Shown here: piece by piece, positions 16,448 to 24,171 of the stretch
Numbering within the stretch: position 1 is the stretch's first letter
Layout: every line of letters begins with the position of its first letter
Assembly: GCA_040119125.1 (NCBI GenBank)
Contig: JBEDTR010000017.1
Coordinates: 124,001 to 188,000 of the forward strand
Direction of reading: 5' to 3'
Origin: Pacificitalea sp040119125
GTDB lineage: Bacteria; Pseudomonadota; Alphaproteobacteria; Rhodobacterales; Rhodobacteraceae
DNA: 64,000 nt
Made by a program: the position numbers and the translations under genes
The notes under the pieces: generated by a model
The model's input: only the letters and a program-made list of their open reading frames with translations
What the model was told of the DNA's origin: nothing
The model's database searches: none

Positions 16448-16787
16448 GTCTGGGCTCCTCTTATCAGTCGCTGGGACCCTATGCGGATCGCGGGCCAAGA
16501 TAAAGAGCGGCAATGCGCACGGCCCGCAGATGGGCTGCGCCCCGCCCGCTTTGCCCGTCCCGCCCCGCCTCCCTTTGCTGCCCCGCCTGCCTTCCGCCCA
16601 CCTGTCCCGCCCGCCCTGCGATCCGCGCCTCGCGTGGCGGCCAATTGCCCGCTTGGCGCGCGCGCGTCGCGTCACCTTGACCCCGGCGCCGGGATCGGAT
16701 CGAACTGTGCCCGACGCCCCGGCCCGTGGCTGGTCTGGTCCGCTCTGGTCCGGGGTTCCGATATAAGCGCCCAGAGGAGACGCATTC

Positions 16788-17978
16788 ATGGCCTGGAAGA
16801 CCCTCGACGACATGGACCTGAGCGGCAAGACCTGCCTCGTCCGCGTGGATATCAACGTGCCGGTCGAGGATGGCCATGTCACCGACGCCACCCGCATCGA
16901 ACGGATCGTGCCCACGGTAAAGGCGATCCTCGATCAGGGCGGCAAGCCGGTCTTGTTGGCCCATTTTGGCCGCCCCAAGGGTGAGGTCGTGCCCTCCATG
17001 TCGCTGAAACAGGTCATGCCCGCGCTGGAGGCCGCCCTGCCCTGCCCGGTCTATTTCGCGACCGACTGCATCGGGCTGAAGGCCAAACAAGCCGCAAGCG
17101 ATCTCGCCCCCGGCTCCGTCCTGTTGCTGGAAAACACCCGCTTCCACGCGGGCGAGGAGCAGAACGATCCGCAATTCGCCGCCAGCCTCGCCGCGCTGGG
17201 GGATGTCTATGTGAATGACGCATTCTCCGCCGCGCACCGGGCCCATGCCTCGACCGAGGCCATCGCGCAGCTGCTGCCCTCCTGCGCCGGTCGCCTGATG
17301 GAAGCGGAGCTGAAAGCGCTCGAAGCCGCGCTTGGCGCGCCCGAGCGTCCGGTCGTCGCGGTGGTCGGCGGGGCCAAGGTCTCGACCAAGCTGGAACTGC
17401 TGGGCAACCTCGTGACCAAGGTCGACACATTGGTGATCGGCGGCGGCATGGCCAACACCTTCCTCGCCGCCAAGGGCCATAGCGTCGGCAATTCGCTGGC
17501 CGAACGCGACATGACCGGCACGGCACAAGACATCATGGCCAGCGCCCGCGAGGCCGGTTGCCGCATCATCCTGCCCGTCGATATCGTGGTGGCCCGCGAA
17601 TTCGCCGCCAATGCCGCGCATGAAGTGCTGGACGCGGAATTCTGCCCCGATGACGCAATGATCCTCGACGCGGGACCCCAGACGGTCAAAGCGGTCGCCG
17701 CCGCCTTCGACGAGGCCCGCACCCTGATCTGGAACGGCCCGCTCGGCGCGTTCGAGATCACCCCTTTTGATGCCGCCACCAATGCCGCCGCGCAGCAAGC
17801 CGCCGAAATGACGCGCGAAGGCCGCCTGATCTCTGTCGCCGGCGGCGGCGACACGGTTGCCGCGCTCAACAAGGCCGGTGCGGCAGAGGACTTCACCTAT
17901 ATCTCCACCGCAGGGGGCGCGTTCCTCGAATGGATGGAAGGCAAAACCCTGCCCGGCGTCGCAGCGCTCGGCGCGTAA
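16788..17978 (+). CDS. pgk: Phosphoglycerate kinase
   Basis: 396 residues, full length. Transfers phosphate between 1,3-bisphosphoglycerate and ADP in glycolysis, or the reverse in gluconeogenesis. N-domain signature VRVDINVPVEDGHV, LLAHFGRPKGE for substrate binding, then LENTRFHAGEEQNDP, and the nucleotide-binding GGAKVSTKLELL and GGGDTVAALN near the C terminus with TAGGAFLEWMEG closing. CAGAGGAG precedes the ATG. A long perfect hairpin follows, then a 1.1-kb non-coding repeat region, then fba on the same strand. Confidence 0.97.
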   Translation: MAWKTLDDMDLSGKTCLVRVDINVPVEDGHVTDATRIERIVPTVKAILDQGGKPVLLAHFGRPKGEVVPSMSLKQVMPALEAALPCPVYFATDCIGLKAKQAASDLAPGSVLLLENTRFHAGEEQNDPQFAASLAALGDVYVNDAFSAAHRAHASTEAIAQLLPSCAGRLMEAELKALEAALGAPERPVVAVVGGAKVSTKLELLGNLVTKVDTLVIGGGMANTFLAAKGHSVGNSLAERDMTGTAQDIMASAREAGCRIILPVDIVVAREFAANAAHEVLDAEFCPDDAMILDAGPQTVKAVAAAFDEARTLIWNGPLGAFEITPFDAATNAAAQQAAEMTREGRLISVAGGGDTVAALNKAGAAEDFTYISTAGGAFLEWMEGKTLPGVAALGA

Positions 17979-17995
17979 CGCCGCAACGCGGGCAA

Positions 17996-18035
17996 GGCTC
18001 TAGGGGCGCTTGGCATCCAAGCCGCCCCTAGAGCC
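17996..18035 (+). terminator. Long hairpin after pgk, no T run
   Basis: GGCTCTAGGGGCG (17996-18008) pairs over 13 bp with 18023-18035, and an inner CTTGG/CCAAG stem with a CAT loop extends it, leaving one bulged C (18022). It begins 17 bp after the pgk stop. The following bases are CCGCCGCCG, not T, so it is either a non-canonical terminator or an mRNA 3'-end stabiliser. Confidence 0.55.
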
Positions 18036-19098
18036 CCGCCGCCGCGCGCCCCACGGATCGGCCCCGCGACACCGAACCGAAGTGTATCACGGCGAGGTAA
18101 TCCTCCGCGCTGAGCAACCTCCCACCGCCTCCCGTGGCACCACGCCAGCCTGCCCGTGGGATGGCACCGCTACACTTAGGCGGGTGTGCTTTATCGCGCC
18201 ACCAACCTCCCCGCCCTGAGGTTAGCGAGAGCGGTTGCGCTGCGCTCAAAGGATGCTCCGCAGGTCCGCGCACAGGCACGACGCAAGCCTGCCCGTGGGG
18301 TGGCGCTGAGACGGTTGGGCGGGTGTGCTTTATCCCAGCCACACACCTCTCCGCTCTGAGGTCAGCGGGAGGTGGCCAAGCGCCAGCCCGCCCGAACGGG
18401 CAGGCGCTCGCTCTCGCGGCCTGCGGCCTTGTTCGAGAGCGGTTGCGCTGCGCTCAAAGGATGCTCTGCAGGTCAATGCACAGGCACCACGCCAGCCTGC
18501 CCGTGGGATGGCGCTGCTACACTTGAGCGGGTGTGGTTTATCGCGCCACCAACCTCCCCGCCCTGAGGTTAGCGAGAGCCCCCAAAGCGCCTGCCCGTGG
18601 CGACGGGCAGGCGCTCGCTCTCACGCCCTTCGGGCTTGTCCGAGAGCGGTTGCGCTGCGCTCAAAGGATGCTCCGCAGGTCGATGCTCACGCACCACGCC
18701 AGCCTGCCCGTGGGATGGCGCAGCAACGACCGAACGGCGCGCTTTATCGCGCCACACACCTCCCCGCCCCGAGGTCAGCACGCGATGGCAAAGCGCCAGC
18801 CCGCCCGAACGGGCAGGCGCTCGCTCTCGCGGCCTGCGGCCTTGTCCGAGAGCTGTTGCGCGCCGCTGGGGCGTCCACGGGCCGAGGCCCCGCACGCCGC
18901 ATCAACCGCTCGTTTACGAACCGCGCGCCCTGGTCAGCACCCCCAGACACACCCTGCCCCTGCGCAGGCAAAACACCCCCGCAAATCCCCGGTCCCATCA
19001 CAGCCAAAAACTATTTCCCCTGCGTTAGCGCCACCAGTGTTGCACCGCTGCGCAGGCGCTCTAAACCCAACTCGACGCAACTTGAGAAGGATCCGATC
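18036..19098. other. 1.06-kb non-coding region between pgk and fba
   Basis: No believable gene on either strand; the open frames crossing it are a result of high GC. Most of it (18138-about 18860) is a tandem array, listed separately. From 18861 to 19098 I see unique sequence that should hold the fba promoter and leader; AGAAGGATC before ATG 19099 is the ribosome-binding site. No clear -35/-10 pair stands out. Confidence 0.7.
18138..18860. repeat. Tandem array, about 3.6 units of about 207 bp with hairpins
   Basis: A block starting GAGAGCGGTTGCGCTGCGCT recurs at 18227, 18435 and 18642 (32 nt identical), with a diverged fourth start at 18848, giving periods of 208, 207 and 206 bp. A second block starting CACCACGCCAGCCTGCCCGT is identical over 28 nt at 18138, 18485 and 18692. 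A third block of 43 nt is identical at 18190-18232 and 18537-18579. The first unit lacks a 68-bp segment that is flanked by CGAGAGC repeats in the third unit. Each full unit has two hairpins: a GC-rich one (18587-18614; also 18380-18407 and in unit 4) and one closed by GCTCTC/GAGAGC (18617-18647). No coding function is apparent. It may be a dispersed intergenic element family that has duplicated in tandem, or a cluster of structured RNAs. Confidence 0.88.
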
Positions 19099-20028
19099 AT
19101 GAAAGCCACCCGCACTGTCCAGCGTATCCTCGCCAATTACGAGGGCGAGACCCCGGGCGTGAAGGCGAAGCTTCACGGCATGCTGATGCAGGGCAAGCTG
19201 AGCGGCACCGGCAAGATGATCATCCTCCCCGTCGATCAGGGGTTCGAGCATGGACCGGCCCGCAGCTTTGCGCCCAATCCCGGCGGCTATGACCCGCATT
19301 ACCATTACCAATTGGCCATCGACGCGGGGCTGAATGCCTATGCCGCGCCGCTGGGTCCGCTGGAGGCCGGGGCCGACACATTCGCGGGCGCGATCCCGAC
19401 GATCCTGAAGGTAAACTCCGCCAATTCGCTGATGTCGGGCACGGCGGGCAAGAACCAGGCGATCACGGCTTCGGTCGATGACGCGCTGCGCATCGGGGCC
19501 TCGGCCATCGGGTTTACCATCTATCCCGGCTCCGATTGTGCGATCGACATGTTCGAAGAGATCGTCGAGATGCGCAAGGAAGCCGCCGCCAAGGGCATCG
19601 CCAGCGTGATCTGGTCCTATCCGCGCGGCGAAGCGATCAGCAAGGATGGCGAAACCGCCGTCGACGTCGCCGCCTATGCCGCCCATATCGCCGCTCTGCT
19701 GGGCGCGCATATCATCAAGATCAAGCTGTCCACCGATCACCTGATGCTGCCCGAGGCCAAGAAGGTCTACGAAGAGCAACAGATCCCGATCGCCGAACAG
19801 GCCGAGCGCGTGAAACACTGTGTCGACGCCTGTTTCGCAGGTCGCCGGGTGGTGGTGTTTTCGGGCGGGGCCAAGAAGGGCACCGACAGCGTTTACGACG
19901 ATGCCCGCGCCATTCGCGACGGGGGCGGCAATGGCTCCATCATCGGGCGCAACAGCTTCCAGCGCTCGCGCGAGGATGCGCTCGACATGCTGCAAAAGCT
20001 CATCAACATCTACAAGGGCAAGGAATAA
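19099..20028 (+). CDS. fba: Class I fructose-bisphosphate aldolase (DhnA/FbaB type)
   Basis: 309 residues. Cleaves fructose 1,6-bisphosphate by a Schiff-base mechanism. It belongs to the archaeal/DhnA-like class I group: MIILPVDQGFEHGPARSF near the N terminus, SAIGFTIYPGSDCAIDMFEE, the segment HIIKIKLSTDH that carries the Schiff-base lysine (about residues 205-209), then VVFSGGAKKGTDSVYDDARA and NGSIIGRNSFQRSRED for phosphate binding. No zinc-binding His cluster of class II aldolases is present. The frame stays open far upstream to 18325, but ATG 19099 has GAAGGA before it. Follows pgk after the repeat array; no class II fba is seen nearby. Confidence 0.93.
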   Translation: MKATRTVQRILANYEGETPGVKAKLHGMLMQGKLSGTGKMIILPVDQGFEHGPARSFAPNPGGYDPHYHYQLAIDAGLNAYAAPLGPLEAGADTFAGAIPTILKVNSANSLMSGTAGKNQAITASVDDALRIGASAIGFTIYPGSDCAIDMFEEIVEMRKEAAAKGIASVIWSYPRGEAISKDGETAVDVAAYAAHIAALLGAHIIKIKLSTDHLMLPEAKKVYEEQQIPIAEQAERVKHCVDACFAGRRVVVFSGGAKKGTDSVYDDARAIRDGGGNGSIIGRNSFQRSREDALDMLQKLINIYKGKE

Positions 20029-20040
20029 CGCCCACGCACC

Positions 20041-20073
20041 GCCCCTGCCCGCTGCGCTTATGCGGGCGGGGGC
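20041..20073 (+). terminator. Strong GC hairpin after fba, no T run
   Basis: GCCCCTGCCCGC (20041-20052) pairs with GCGGGCGGGGGC (20062-20073) over 12 bp with one T-G wobble and a 9-nt loop, 12 bp after the fba stop. CCGCGCGG follows instead of T residues. Confidence 0.55.
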
Positions 20074-20408
20074 CCGCGCGGCCCGGTTGGGTCAGTGCGG
20101 GTTCTGCGACAGCCCGTCAGGGGTGGAATTATCGCCCGTCTCGGCCACGACGCTATGCGCCTTCGGCCTCCAGCCCGTCGCCCCCGAGCTTCAACCGTGT
20201 TGTAGCTGCTCTCAGAACAGCGCAGAGCCGCAAGGGCCGCGCCGCATCTGTCGGACGGAGCGATACCCGCGCAAGGCTTGCGCCAGTGATCGTCAGCTGC
20301 GCGGTTGAGGCTAGATCGGTTTGCGACTTCCGTGCAGGGACAGGCGCGCACATGGACCCGCCACCGCGATCCGCGCCGCAGAGGCCTTCAGCGGTGATCA
20401 ACGCGACC

Positions 20409-20453
20409 TTACCCATGGGTAATGCCCATTCTTGCGACCTTACCCATGGGTAA
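20409..20453. promoter_or_regulatory. Twin 14-bp palindromes TTACCCATGGGTAA, 31 bp apart
   Basis: TTACCCATGGGTAA occurs at 20409-20422 and 20440-20453, each preceded by GCGACC, so 20 bp are repeated exactly. The palindromes are perfect and 31 bp apart, close to three helical turns, which would place two bound dimers on the same DNA face. They lie about 130 bp beyond the 3' end of preA and 380 bp after fba, between convergent genes, where an operator is not expected. The rest of 20029-20580 (552 bp) has only the fba hairpin and no convincing gene. Confidence 0.6.
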
Positions 20454-20580
20454 CATTCGATTTCGCCGGGAAAACGCGCCAGAAGCGGCGGAAATTCCTT
20501 AGCCAATTCGGTAGGTTGCGACGCGCAGCCTGTCACCATGTGATGAACCTGCAGGGGCTCGCGAGGCTGGGCCTGTGCCC

Positions 20581-21885
20581 TTACTCCGCCGCATCCACCG
20601 ACGGGTTGTTCGGATGCTGCGTCCAATTGGCATATTCCGCCGGGACGGTTTCGCCGGTGCGCGGGTCGGTCGTGCCCGGCGATAGTTCGGTCATGGTGAT
20701 GCAGTCTTCGACCGGGCAGACATTGACGCAGAGGTTGCAGGCGACGCATTCGTCATCCTTGACCTCGAACACCCGACCGGGATGCATGGCGATGGCTTGG
20801 TGGCTTGTGTCCTCGCAGGCCGCGAAACAGCGTCCGCATTGGATGCAGAGATCCTGATCGATGCGGGCCTTGGCGACGTAGTTGAGGTTCAAATATTGCC
20901 AATCGGTGACATTGGGCACCGCGCGGCCCGAGACCTCCGCCACCGAGGCGTAGCCCTTCTCATCCATCCATGTCGACAGACCGGCGGTCATTTCCTGCAC
21001 CACGCGGAAGCCGTAGGTCATGGCGGCGGTGCAGACCTGTAGATTGCCCGCGCCAAGCGTCAGGAATTCCGCCGCATCGCGCCATGTGGTGATGCCCCCG
21101 ATGCCAGAGATCGGCATATCGGCAGTGGCGGGGTTGCGCGCGATCTCGGCCACCATGTGCAGCGCGATGGGTTTGACCGCCGGGCCGCAATAGCCGCCGT
21201 GGCTGCCCTTGTCGCCGATGCGCGGCTCGGGGCACATGCGGTCCAGATCGACGGAGGTGATGGAGTTGATCGTGTTGATCAGGCTCACCGCGTCGGCGCC
21301 GCCGCGCAGGGCGGCCTCTGCCGGTTTGAGGATGTCGGTGATGTTTGGCGTCAGCTTCACGATCACGGGCATCCGGGTGGTCTGCTTGCACCACCGCGCG
21401 ACCATTTCGATATATTCGGGCACCTGCCCTACGGCGGAGCCCATGCCGCGCTCCGCCATGCCATGCGGGCAGCCGAAGTTCAGTTCCACCCCATCGGCGC
21501 CGGTTTCCTCGACCAGCGGCAGGATGGCTTTCCACGCTTCCTCCTCGCAGGGCACCATGAGCGAGACGAGCACCGCGCGGTCGGGATAGTCGCGCTTTAC
21601 CGCCTTGATTTCACGTAGATTTTGCTGCAATGGGCGGTCGGTTATCAACTCGATATTGTTCAGTCCCAGCAGCCGCCGGTCCGCGCCCCAGATCGCGCCG
21701 TAGCGGGGGCCGTTCACATTGACCACCGGCGGTCCTTCGGAGCCCAGCGTTTTCCAGACCACGCCCCCCCAGCCGGCCTCGAAGGCGCGGCGGATGTTGT
21801 ATTCCTTATCGGTGGGCGGGGCCGAGGCCAGCCAGAACGGGTTCGGGCTTTTGATGCCGACGAATTCGCTTCTCAGATCAGCCAT
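20581..21885 (-). CDS. preA: NAD-dependent dihydropyrimidine dehydrogenase, subunit PreA
   Basis: 434 residues. Reduces uracil and thymine to the dihydro forms in the reductive pyrimidine catabolic pathway, together with PreT. An FMN-binding TIM barrel (about 1-330) with NPFWLASAPPTDKEYN, ADGVELNFGCPHGM (Cys139) and SGIGGITTWRDAAEF is followed by a ferredoxin-like domain with two 4Fe-4S motifs, CIQCGRCFAAC and CVACNLCVNVCP. The C-terminal tail ends NNPSVDAAE. Last gene of preT - unknown gene - preA. The hydantoinase and amidohydrolase of the pathway are not in the window. Confidence 0.96.
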   Translation of the reverse strand: MADLRSEFVGIKSPNPFWLASAPPTDKEYNIRRAFEAGWGGVVWKTLGSEGPPVVNVNGPRYGAIWGADRRLLGLNNIELITDRPLQQNLREIKAVKRDYPDRAVLVSLMVPCEEEAWKAILPLVEETGADGVELNFGCPHGMAERGMGSAVGQVPEYIEMVARWCKQTTRMPVIVKLTPNITDILKPAEAALRGGADAVSLINTINSITSVDLDRMCPEPRIGDKGSHGGYCGPAVKPIALHMVAEIARNPATADMPISGIGGITTWRDAAEFLTLGAGNLQVCTAAMTYGFRVVQEMTAGLSTWMDEKGYASVAEVSGRAVPNVTDWQYLNLNYVAKARIDQDLCIQCGRCFAACEDTSHQAIAMHPGRVFEVKDDECVACNLCVNVCPVEDCITMTELSPGTTDPRTGETVPAEYANWTQHPNNPSVDAAE

Positions 21886-21969
21886 GGTTCATGGTCTCCT
21901 TTGGCGTGCCGGACCCAAGCCTGTCTGCGGCGGGCGGCGGCTATGGGATCGGCCCCCTGCGCCCGCCCG

Positions 21970-22506
21970 TCAGGCGGCAGAGGCCGTGGGATCGGCGCCG
22001 GCTTCGGTCAGGCGGGCGGTGGCATCGGCGCGGGTGTCTTCGGTGAATTCGTCGGGATGGCGCAGAATCACGGCCTCGCCGGTCAGATCCGACATGCCGC
22101 GCGCGATCAATTCGTCAAAAGCGGGGTTTTCGGCAGTGGCGGCGGCGAAATCGCTCAGCGTCTTGACCTCTCCCACGCGGGTGATTTTCTGGCGCACACG
22201 GGTCAGACGCACGGCCTTGCCCTTATCCTCGCGCATCAATTGCTCAAAGGCGTGGATGGTCTGCCAGAAGTCATGCTCAAGGCTGCCCGGCTCGGCCTCC
22301 ACATCCGTTTGCACAAAGGCCAGACGGCGAAACGCGGCGTCGCGCACGTCACCGGCATCGAGCCGTTCAGCATTGCGCAACAGGGCGCGCAGCCCGTCGG
22401 CATCGTCCATTTCGGGGATGCGTGCCAGCGCGGAGGCGCTGCGTGCGGCGGCTTCCTTGGCGGAGGGGGCGGCGGTCTTCGTCGGCTTGCGTGCAGGGCT
22501 CATCAT
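21970..22506 (-). CDS. Unknown protein encoded between preT and preA
   Basis: 178 residues, no signal peptide. A basic Ala/Lys/Ser-rich N terminus (about 1-25) leads to a helical domain: ALLRNAERLDAGDVRDAAFRRLA, EHDFWQTIHAFEQLMRED, then TLSDFAAATAENPAFDEL and a DLTGEAVILRHPDEF segment. I do not recognise a family with certainty. The start ATGATG overlaps the preT stop by 4 nt, so it is part of the pyrimidine operon and probably co-expressed. A role as assembly or accessory factor for PreTA is possible from context only. Confidence 0.85.
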   Translation of the reverse strand: MMSPARKPTKTAAPSAKEAAARSASALARIPEMDDADGLRALLRNAERLDAGDVRDAAFRRLAFVQTDVEAEPGSLEHDFWQTIHAFEQLMREDKGKAVRLTRVRQKITRVGEVKTLSDFAAATAENPAFDELIARGMSDLTGEAVILRHPDEFTEDTRADATARLTEAGADPTASAA

Positions 22507-23849
22507 GGGATCCGATCCGTTAGGGTCTGGTGGATGTCCTCGGCCGCGTCGCGGCCCTCAGCCACGGCAGTCACGGTCAGGTCATCCCCGCCGGTAGCAC
22601 AATCCCCGCCCGCCCACACGCCTTGAACGGATGTGCGCCCCGCCCCATGCACCGAAATTTTCGCGCCGGTCAGCGACAGGTCCTCTGGCGCATCGTGCAA
22701 TCTCTGTCCGATCGCCTTGAAAATCTGGTCTGCTTTCAATGTCAGGCTTTCGCCAGTCGGCACCAGCCCGTCGGGCCCATCGGTCATGAAGGCCAGTTCA
22801 ATCCCCTGCACCGCATCGCCATCGGCATGGATGCGGACCGGCGCGGCATTGGTCACGATGCGCACGCCGCGTGATGCCGCAAGATCCTGTTCATAAGGGG
22901 ACGCGCCCATGCGATCGCGGCCCCGGCGATAGACCAGCGTCACATTCTGTGCCCCGAGCAGCCGCGACTGCACGGCGGCATCCACGGCGGTCATGCCGCC
23001 GCCAATCACGACCACATCGCGCCCGATGGCGAGTTGCGACAGGTCCGGCGACTGGCGCAGCTCGCCTATGAAATCGACAGCATTTCGGACGGCGGGGTGA
23101 TCTTCGCCGTCGCAGCGCAGCGCGTTGACCCCGGCCAGACCGACCCCGAGGAACACCGCGTCATGATCGGCGCGCAGGGCGTCGAGGCTCAGCGCTTCGC
23201 CCAGCTTCATCCCGGTTTTCAAAGTGATTCCGCCGATTTGCAGCAGCCAGTTCACCTCTGCCTCCGCGAAACCATCGACGGTCTTATAAGCGGCGATGCC
23301 GTATTCATTGAGCCCGCCGGGCCGGGGCCGCGCGTCATAGAGGGTGACGTCATGGCCCTTCATCGCCAGCCGATGCGCACAGGCCAGACCCGCAGGCCCC
23401 GCCCCCACGACCGCGATATGGCGTCCGGTCGGCTCGGCGCGGGTGAAGGGGTGGATGCCGCGCGCCATCACGCTGTCCGTGGCGTAGCGTTGCAGGCGAC
23501 CGATCTCGACCGGTTTGCCTTCGGCCAGTTCGCGCACGCAGACTTCCTCGCAGAGCTGTTCGGTCGGGCAGACCCGCGCGCACATCCCGCCGAGGATATT
23601 GACGTCGAATATGGTCTTGGCCGCATCCCCCGGATGGCCCGCCTGTATCTGGCGGATGAACATCGGAATATCGATTGTTGTCGGACAGGCTGTGGCGCAG
23701 GGCGCGTCAAAGCAGAAATAACAGCGGTCGGCGGCGACCAGCGCCTCATGCGCGTCCAGCGGCGGGTGGAGATCGCCGAAATTCCCCGCATAGGTATCGT
23801 CGGGCAACCGCGCAGGCACGATTCCGGGTGTCGTCTGGCTGTTGGACAT
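22503..23849 (-). CDS. preT: NAD-dependent dihydropyrimidine dehydrogenase, subunit PreT
   Basis: 448 residues. The NAD(H)- and FAD-binding partner of PreA, similar to the small subunit of glutamate synthase. N-terminal cysteines for two Fe-S clusters lie in CYFCFDAPCATACPTTID and CARVCPTEQLCEEVCV; the FAD site is VVGAGPAGLACAHRLA, the second dinucleotide site is VIGGGMTAVDAAVQ, and GVWAGGDCATGG near the C terminus closes the FAD pocket. ATG 23849 has GGGAGA before it; the upstream ATG-like start at 23879 overlaps the probable operator. First gene of the operon, divergent from accB. Confidence 0.94.
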   Translation of the reverse strand: MSNSQTTPGIVPARLPDDTYAGNFGDLHPPLDAHEALVAADRCYFCFDAPCATACPTTIDIPMFIRQIQAGHPGDAAKTIFDVNILGGMCARVCPTEQLCEEVCVRELAEGKPVEIGRLQRYATDSVMARGIHPFTRAEPTGRHIAVVGAGPAGLACAHRLAMKGHDVTLYDARPRPGGLNEYGIAAYKTVDGFAEAEVNWLLQIGGITLKTGMKLGEALSLDALRADHDAVFLGVGLAGVNALRCDGEDHPAVRNAVDFIGELRQSPDLSQLAIGRDVVVIGGGMTAVDAAVQSRLLGAQNVTLVYRRGRDRMGASPYEQDLAASRGVRIVTNAAPVRIHADGDAVQGIELAFMTDGPDGLVPTGESLTLKADQIFKAIGQRLHDAPEDLSLTGAKISVHGAGRTSVQGVWAGGDCATGGDDLTVTAVAEGRDAAEDIHQTLTDRIP

Positions 23850-23863
23850 GCGCTGTCTCCCGC

Positions 23864-23898
23864 TTGACTGTAACGTCAATCACGCTGGCACGGGTCAA
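23864..23898 (-). promoter_or_regulatory. Probable RutR-type operator and promoter of preT
   Basis: TTGAC-N6-GTCAA (23864-23879) sits 15 bp upstream of the preT ATG. The outer five bases of each arm and the 6-bp spacing match the E. coli RutR consensus TTGACCAnnTGGTCAA (10 of 14 defined bases). RutR is a TetR-family regulator of pyrimidine use that responds to uracil. On the minus strand TTGACC (23898-23893) could be the -35 box, with the operator covering the -10 region. No rutR gene is in the window. The remaining 23880-24171 holds the divergent accB promoter region, including a TATAAG at 24070-24075 and a GGGCGC/GCGCCC dyad at 24041-24062. Confidence 0.55.
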
Positions 23899-24171
23899 AT
23901 TTTTTATCAAACGGTAAATTTATCGGAGAGGGCCGCAGCGGTGTGAGAGCGTGAAAACCGGCGAATCTGCCCGGATTTTCGGCACTCTGTGGGCACAACC
24001 GCTCGGATTCGGTTCAAACCGGCAAAATATCGATAAGTTTGGGCGCTTTTCCTTCAGCGCCCTTAAGCGTATAAGCCACGCCACACGAGAGCAGACGCCC
24101 GGCAAGCGCGCGCACCGCATCAGACAGGACACGCGCCATGAGACCGGGGTGCAGAGGGTCGAGGATATCAG

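Noticed and set aside
18138..18860. CRISPR array
   Set aside because: Units are about 207 bp and mostly repeat without short spacers; no cas genes in the window.
18325..19098. N-terminal extension of fba through the repeat array
   Set aside because: The frame is open only because of high GC. The repeat blocks are translated in different frames in different units, and a proper ribosome-binding site precedes ATG 19099.
20153..20353. 66-aa minus-strand open frame downstream of the twin palindromes
   Set aside because: No ribosome-binding site or recognisable motif; composition looks random. A small RNA in this gap cannot be excluded.
20409..20453. Twin palindromes as transcription terminators
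   Set aside because: No loop space within each perfect 14-bp palindrome and no T run on either side.
23953..23980. Inverted repeat GAAAACCGG / CCGGATTTTC as a terminator
   Set aside because: It lies between divergent genes, where no transcript ends, and the arms differ by one base; it may be chance.
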